Notes under the pieces: generated by a model | What the model was told of the DNA's origin: nothing | The model's database searches: none | The model's input: only the letters and a program-made list of their open reading frames with translations | Assembly (NCBI GenBank): GCA_004356415.1 | Contig: SMWN01000102.1 | Span: forward strand, 1 to 7,730 | DNA: 7,730 bases | DNA from: Gammaproteobacteria bacterium | Lineage (GTDB): Bacteria > Pseudomonadota > Gammaproteobacteria > Eutrophobiales > Eutrophobiaceae | Direction: 5' to 3' | Made by a program: the position numbers and the translations under genes | Part shown: positions 5,282 to 7,730 of the stretch, piece after piece | How positions within the stretch are numbered: position 1 is the stretch's first letter | Layout of the letters: each line of letters begins with the position of its first letter

Positions 5282-7203
5282 CTCTTAATCTTGACCTTTT
5301 GTCCGCTCTCCCCTATGTGATGCTGAATAAAATCTATCAGACCTTCCTGATTCATGCCGACATCATTCAACATATCATCTCTTGAGCCATGCTGGATCAG
5401 ACGATCCGGTAAGCCATAATTTACAATTGATTGTGTCACGCCATTCTCAGCCAACACCTGATTCACAGCTTCACCCGCACCTCCTCGAATCATATTTTCC
5501 TCTACGGTGACTATCAATTCATGACTGGCAGCCATCTTCAAAATCATTGATTCATCAATAGGTTTGACAAATCGCATGTTCACCACGGTCGCGCCGAACG
5601 CATCACCTGCTGCTTGTGCAAACTCCAGTACCACACCAAATGCGAGAATCGCAATTCGTTTCCCCTGGGTTTTTATTTCTGCCTGACCAATGGGCAGTGC
5701 TGTCATCTCTTTTTCTACCTCTACACCTGGACCACCCCCCCTCGGATATCGTACCGAGGCCGGACCATCAATCTGAATTCCGGTATAGAGCATTTGCCGA
5801 CATTCATTTTCATCTGCAGGTGTCATGATGACAATATTCGGTAGACAACGCATAAATGTAATATCGTAACAACCATTATGGGTTGGACCATCGGCACCGA
5901 CACAACCGGCGCGGTCAATGGCAAACAACACAGGAAGATTTTGAACAATCACATCATGAATCAACTGATCGTAAGCACGTTGCAGAAATGTAGAATAAAT
6001 AGCAACAACTGGTCTCAGACCCTCACATGCCATGCCGGCTGCCACGGTAACACTATGCTGTTCTGCTATACCGACATCAAAATAGCGATCAGGAAATCTT
6101 TTTTCGTACTCAACCAGACCAGAGCCCTCACGCATGGCTGGCGTGATCGCAACTACACGCTTATCTATCTCACTCATATCGCAAATCCAGTCGCCAAAAA
6201 TCTTGCTATACGTAGGTGCCGATGATTTACCAGAGGGCATAATGCCTTTCGCAGGATCAAATGCAGTCACGCCATGATATTTAATTGGCTCGGCCTCCGC
6301 TGGCGCATAGCCTTTGCCTTTTTTGGTGATGATGTGAAGAAATTGCGGCCCTTTTAATTCACGAATGTTTCTCAGGGTTGTGAGCAAGGTTGGCAAGTCA
6401 TGTCCATCAATCGGACCAATGTAATTAAATCCGAATTCCTCGAACAGAATGCCCGGTGTCAGTAATCCTTTCACATGCTCTTCTGCATAACGGGCGATAT
6501 CCAGTGCATTAGGAACTTTTGACAGGACCAATTTACTGCCGTCCTTAACTGTTTTATAAAGTTTGCCCGATAGAATCTGGGCAAATCGGTTTGACAGTGC
6601 ACCAACATTTGGCGAAATCGCCATATTATTATCATTCAGGATAACCAGCAGATCGGTGCCCACATCTCCCGCATGGTTCAATGCTTCGAAAGCCATACCG
6701 GCAGTCAGACCACCATCACCAATGATGGCGACAGATTTTCTCTGGCTGCCTGTTTGTCTGGCAGCAATAGCCATACCCAGTGCCGCACTGATTGAGGTAC
6801 TCGAATGGCCTACACCAAAGGTATCATATTCAGACTCTGCCCGTTTTGGAAAAGGTGAAAGCCCGCCCCATTGCCGGATGGTATGCATCTTATCTTTTCT
6901 ACCCGTCAATATTTTATGGGGATATGCCTGATGGCCAACATCCCAAACCAGGTTATCGTCAGGTGTATTGAAGAGGTAATGGAGCGCAATTGTGAGCTCA
7001 ATTGTGCCCAGACCTGCAGCAAAATGACCACCACTTCGACTGACCGAATAGAGCAGAAACTCTCTCAGCTCCTTTGCCAATGCCCCCAGATCCGATTCTG
7101 GTAACTTACGCAAATCAGCAGGGCTACTGATACCATCCAGTAATGGTGTACTGATTGGCAAATCTGTTACCTGACCTGTTTCTTGATGATTATCTGGGCT
7201 CAT
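5275..7203 (-). CDS. dxs: 1-deoxy-D-xylulose-5-phosphate synthase
   Basis: Condenses pyruvate and glyceraldehyde 3-phosphate to 1-deoxy-D-xylulose 5-phosphate, the first and flux-controlling step of the MEP isoprenoid pathway; the product also feeds thiamine and pyridoxal synthesis. The 642-residue protein is full length and cytoplasmic. It shows SGGHFAAGLGTIEL (57-70) with the family's conserved His at H60, WDVGHQAYPHKILTGR (87-102), the ThDP/Mg motif from GDG (162-164) to NDN (190-192), GPIDGHD (263-269), catalytic glutamate E381 in DVGIAEQHSV, and DRAGCVGADGPTHNG (430-444) in the transketolase pyrimidine domain. The C-terminal transketolase domain runs from about 510 to 630. The ATG at 7203 is preceded by a weak TAAG, and the first 23 residues before the fold vary in the family. 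It is divergent from hpnH, a usual association since hopanoids need isoprenoid precursors. No frameshift or missing catalytic residue was seen. Confidence 0.97.
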   Translation of the reverse strand: MSPDNHQETGQVTDLPISTPLLDGISSPADLRKLPESDLGALAKELREFLLYSVSRSGGHFAAGLGTIELTIALHYLFNTPDDNLVWDVGHQAYPHKILTGRKDKMHTIRQWGGLSPFPKRAESEYDTFGVGHSSTSISAALGMAIAARQTGSQRKSVAIIGDGGLTAGMAFEALNHAGDVGTDLLVILNDNNMAISPNVGALSNRFAQILSGKLYKTVKDGSKLVLSKVPNALDIARYAEEHVKGLLTPGILFEEFGFNYIGPIDGHDLPTLLTTLRNIRELKGPQFLHIITKKGKGYAPAEAEPIKYHGVTAFDPAKGIMPSGKSSAPTYSKIFGDWICDMSEIDKRVVAITPAMREGSGLVEYEKRFPDRYFDVGIAEQHSVTVAAGMACEGLRPVVAIYSTFLQRAYDQLIHDVIVQNLPVLFAIDRAGCVGADGPTHNGCYDITFMRCLPNIVIMTPADENECRQMLYTGIQIDGPASVRYPRGGGPGVEVEKEMTALPIGQAEIKTQGKRIAILAFGVVLEFAQAAGDAFGATVVNMRFVKPIDESMILKMAASHELIVTVEENMIRGGAGEAVNQVLAENGVTQSIVNYGLPDRLIQHGSRDDMLNDVGMNQEGLIDFIQHHIGESGQKVKIKSV

Positions 7204-7232
7204 TACAAACTTATTATTAACGAAGGCTATGC

Positions 7233-7261
7233 ATTATGTAGTTGCCCCATTGACCTTGCAA
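7233..7261 (-). promoter_or_regulatory. dxs: Candidate sigma70 promoter for dxs
   Basis: On the minus strand, TTGCAA (7261-7256, 4 of 6 matches to TTGACA) and CATAAT (7238-7233, 5 of 6 matches to TATAAT) are separated by 17 bases. This predicts a start near 7226 and a leader of about 22 bases. The -35 box falls within one of two CCTTGCAA copies in this region. A perfect minus-strand TATAAT also occurs at 7309-7304, but without a good -35. Confidence 0.45.
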
Positions 7262-7307
7262 GAACATTAACCTTCATTTCCTTGCAAATTTAAATGTAAG
7301 AACATTA
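7254..7307. repeat. Short direct repeats in the dxs/hpnH divergent region
   Basis: CCTTGCAA occurs at 7254-7261 and 7280-7287. AAGAACATTA occurs at 7260-7269 and 7298-7307. CCTTCATTT occurs at 7271-7279 and again at 7344-7352, outside this interval. The copies lie between and over the promoter candidates of dxs and hpnH. They may be binding sites or an old local duplication; the region is AT-rich, so part of this may be chance. Confidence 0.35.
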
Positions 7308-7329
7308 TATTTAAGTAATAATTGGATGC

Positions 7330-7358
7330 TTGGCCTTTTAAAGCCTTCATTTTATAAG
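7330..7358 (+). promoter_or_regulatory. hpnH: Candidate sigma70 promoter for hpnH
   Basis: TTGGCC (7330-7335, 4 of 6 matches) and TATAAG (7353-7358, 5 of 6 matches) are separated by 17 bases. This predicts a start near 7365 and a leader of roughly 47 bases before the ATG at 7412. Found by eye only. Confidence 0.45.
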
Positions 7359-7401
7359 CAATTTAAGGCAAAATGATACGTCGCCTGATAGAACAATAAC
7401 C

Positions 7402-7405
7402 GGAG
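7402..7405 (+). promoter_or_regulatory. hpnH: Shine-Dalgarno GGAG for hpnH
   Basis: GGAG lies 6 bases before the ATG at 7412. It is the clearest ribosome-binding site in the window and fixes the hpnH start. Confidence 0.75.
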
Positions 7406-7411
7406 TCAACA

Positions 7412-7730
7412 ATGGCCGTCCCATTCATACAACAGTATCGAATTGCAAAATACATCATCGGACAGAAACTGCGTCGCGTAGAACGCTATCCGCTGGTATT
7501 GATGCTTGAACCGCTATTCCGGTGCAACCTGGCCTGTGCGGGATGTGGCAAAATTGACTACCCCGAAGAGATTCTGGACAAACGGCTAAGCTATGATGAA
7601 TGTATGGAAGCCATTGATGAATGCGGTGCACCTATCGTCTCAATTGCCGGTGGTGAGCCACTGATTCACAAGGAAATGGCAAAAATTGTTGGTGGCTATG
7701 TCGATAAAAAGAAATTTGTGTATTTGTGTA
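7412..7730 (+). CDS. hpnH: HpnH, radical SAM adenosylhopane synthase, N-terminal part (truncated by window edge)
   Basis: 106 complete codons are visible before the window ends. HpnH is a radical S-adenosylmethionine enzyme that joins a 5'-deoxyadenosyl group to diploptene to give adenosylhopane, the first step of C35 side-chain building in bacteriohopanepolyols. The protein begins MAVPFIQQYRIAKYIIGQKL, typical of the family. The cluster motif CxxxCxxC is at C38, C42 and C45 in LFRCNLACAGCGKIDYPEE, and IAGGEPLIHKEM at 78-89 holds the SAM-binding GGEP. The start is supported by GGAG 6 bases upstream. It is divergent from dxs with a 208-bp gap; dxs and hpnH often lie together in hopanoid-producing proteobacteria. 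The C-terminal part is outside the window, so integrity cannot be judged. Confidence 0.93.
   Translation, partial: MAVPFIQQYRIAKYIIGQKLRRVERYPLVLMLEPLFRCNLACAGCGKIDYPEEILDKRLSYDECMEAIDECGAPIVSIAGGEPLIHKEMAKIVGGYVDKKKFVYLC

Noticed and set aside
5614..7104. Several plus-strand open frames within 5614-7104, the longest 115 to 122 codons
   Set aside because: All are antisense to dxs, which is intact and highly conserved over this whole stretch; their sequences look like reverse-strand translations.

Overview
The window looks like a piece of a Gram-negative, probably gammaproteobacterial, chromosome of moderate to low GC. This placement rests on the proteobacterial type of 1-deoxy-D-xylulose-5-phosphate synthase and the divergent neighbouring hopanoid gene hpnH. 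The lineage cannot be fixed from the sequence alone; a hopanoid-making gammaproteobacterium (methanotroph-like or sulfur-oxidiser-like) fits. No rRNA, tRNA, insertion sequence, CRISPR array or phage gene was seen.

Layout. (1) Bases 1-398, minus strand: the N-terminal part of a Hanks-type Ser/Thr protein kinase, cut by the window edge. (2) Bases 399-547: a 149-bp divergent intergenic region with a small dyad and no convincing promoter. (3) Bases 548-5278, plus strand: a tight four-gene phosphonate operon. It encodes a stand-alone CTP-type nucleotidyltransferase (PntC-like), phosphoenolpyruvate mutase fused to a second nucleotidyltransferase-like domain, phosphonopyruvate decarboxylase, and 2-aminoethylphosphonate (AEP) transaminase. 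The 80-bp gap before the transaminase holds two tandem inverted repeats with the same CATCCATG core and a 21-codon ORF that starts directly on the preceding stop codon. (4) Bases 5275-7203, minus strand: full-length dxs, whose stop codon overlaps that of the transaminase gene convergently. (5) Bases 7204-7411: a divergent AT-rich control region with a sigma70-like promoter candidate for each side. (6) Bases 7412-7730, plus strand: the start of hpnH, a radical-SAM hopanoid gene, cut by the window edge.

How the genes work together. The mutase turns phosphoenolpyruvate into phosphonopyruvate, the decarboxylase pulls this forward to phosphonoacetaldehyde, and the transaminase makes AEP. The nucleotidyltransferase probably activates AEP to CMP-AEP for attachment to a lipid or glycan. 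The acceptor transferase is not in this window. Separately, Dxs supplies the first step of the MEP isoprenoid pathway, and HpnH adds an adenosyl group to a hopane skeleton, so the right side is an isoprenoid/hopanoid locus.

The parts most worth a second look are the pair of unlike nucleotidyltransferase domains (one canonical, one with an altered nucleotide-binding loop fused to the mutase), the inverted-repeat and mini-ORF gap before the transaminase, and the close packing of phosphonate and hopanoid genes.
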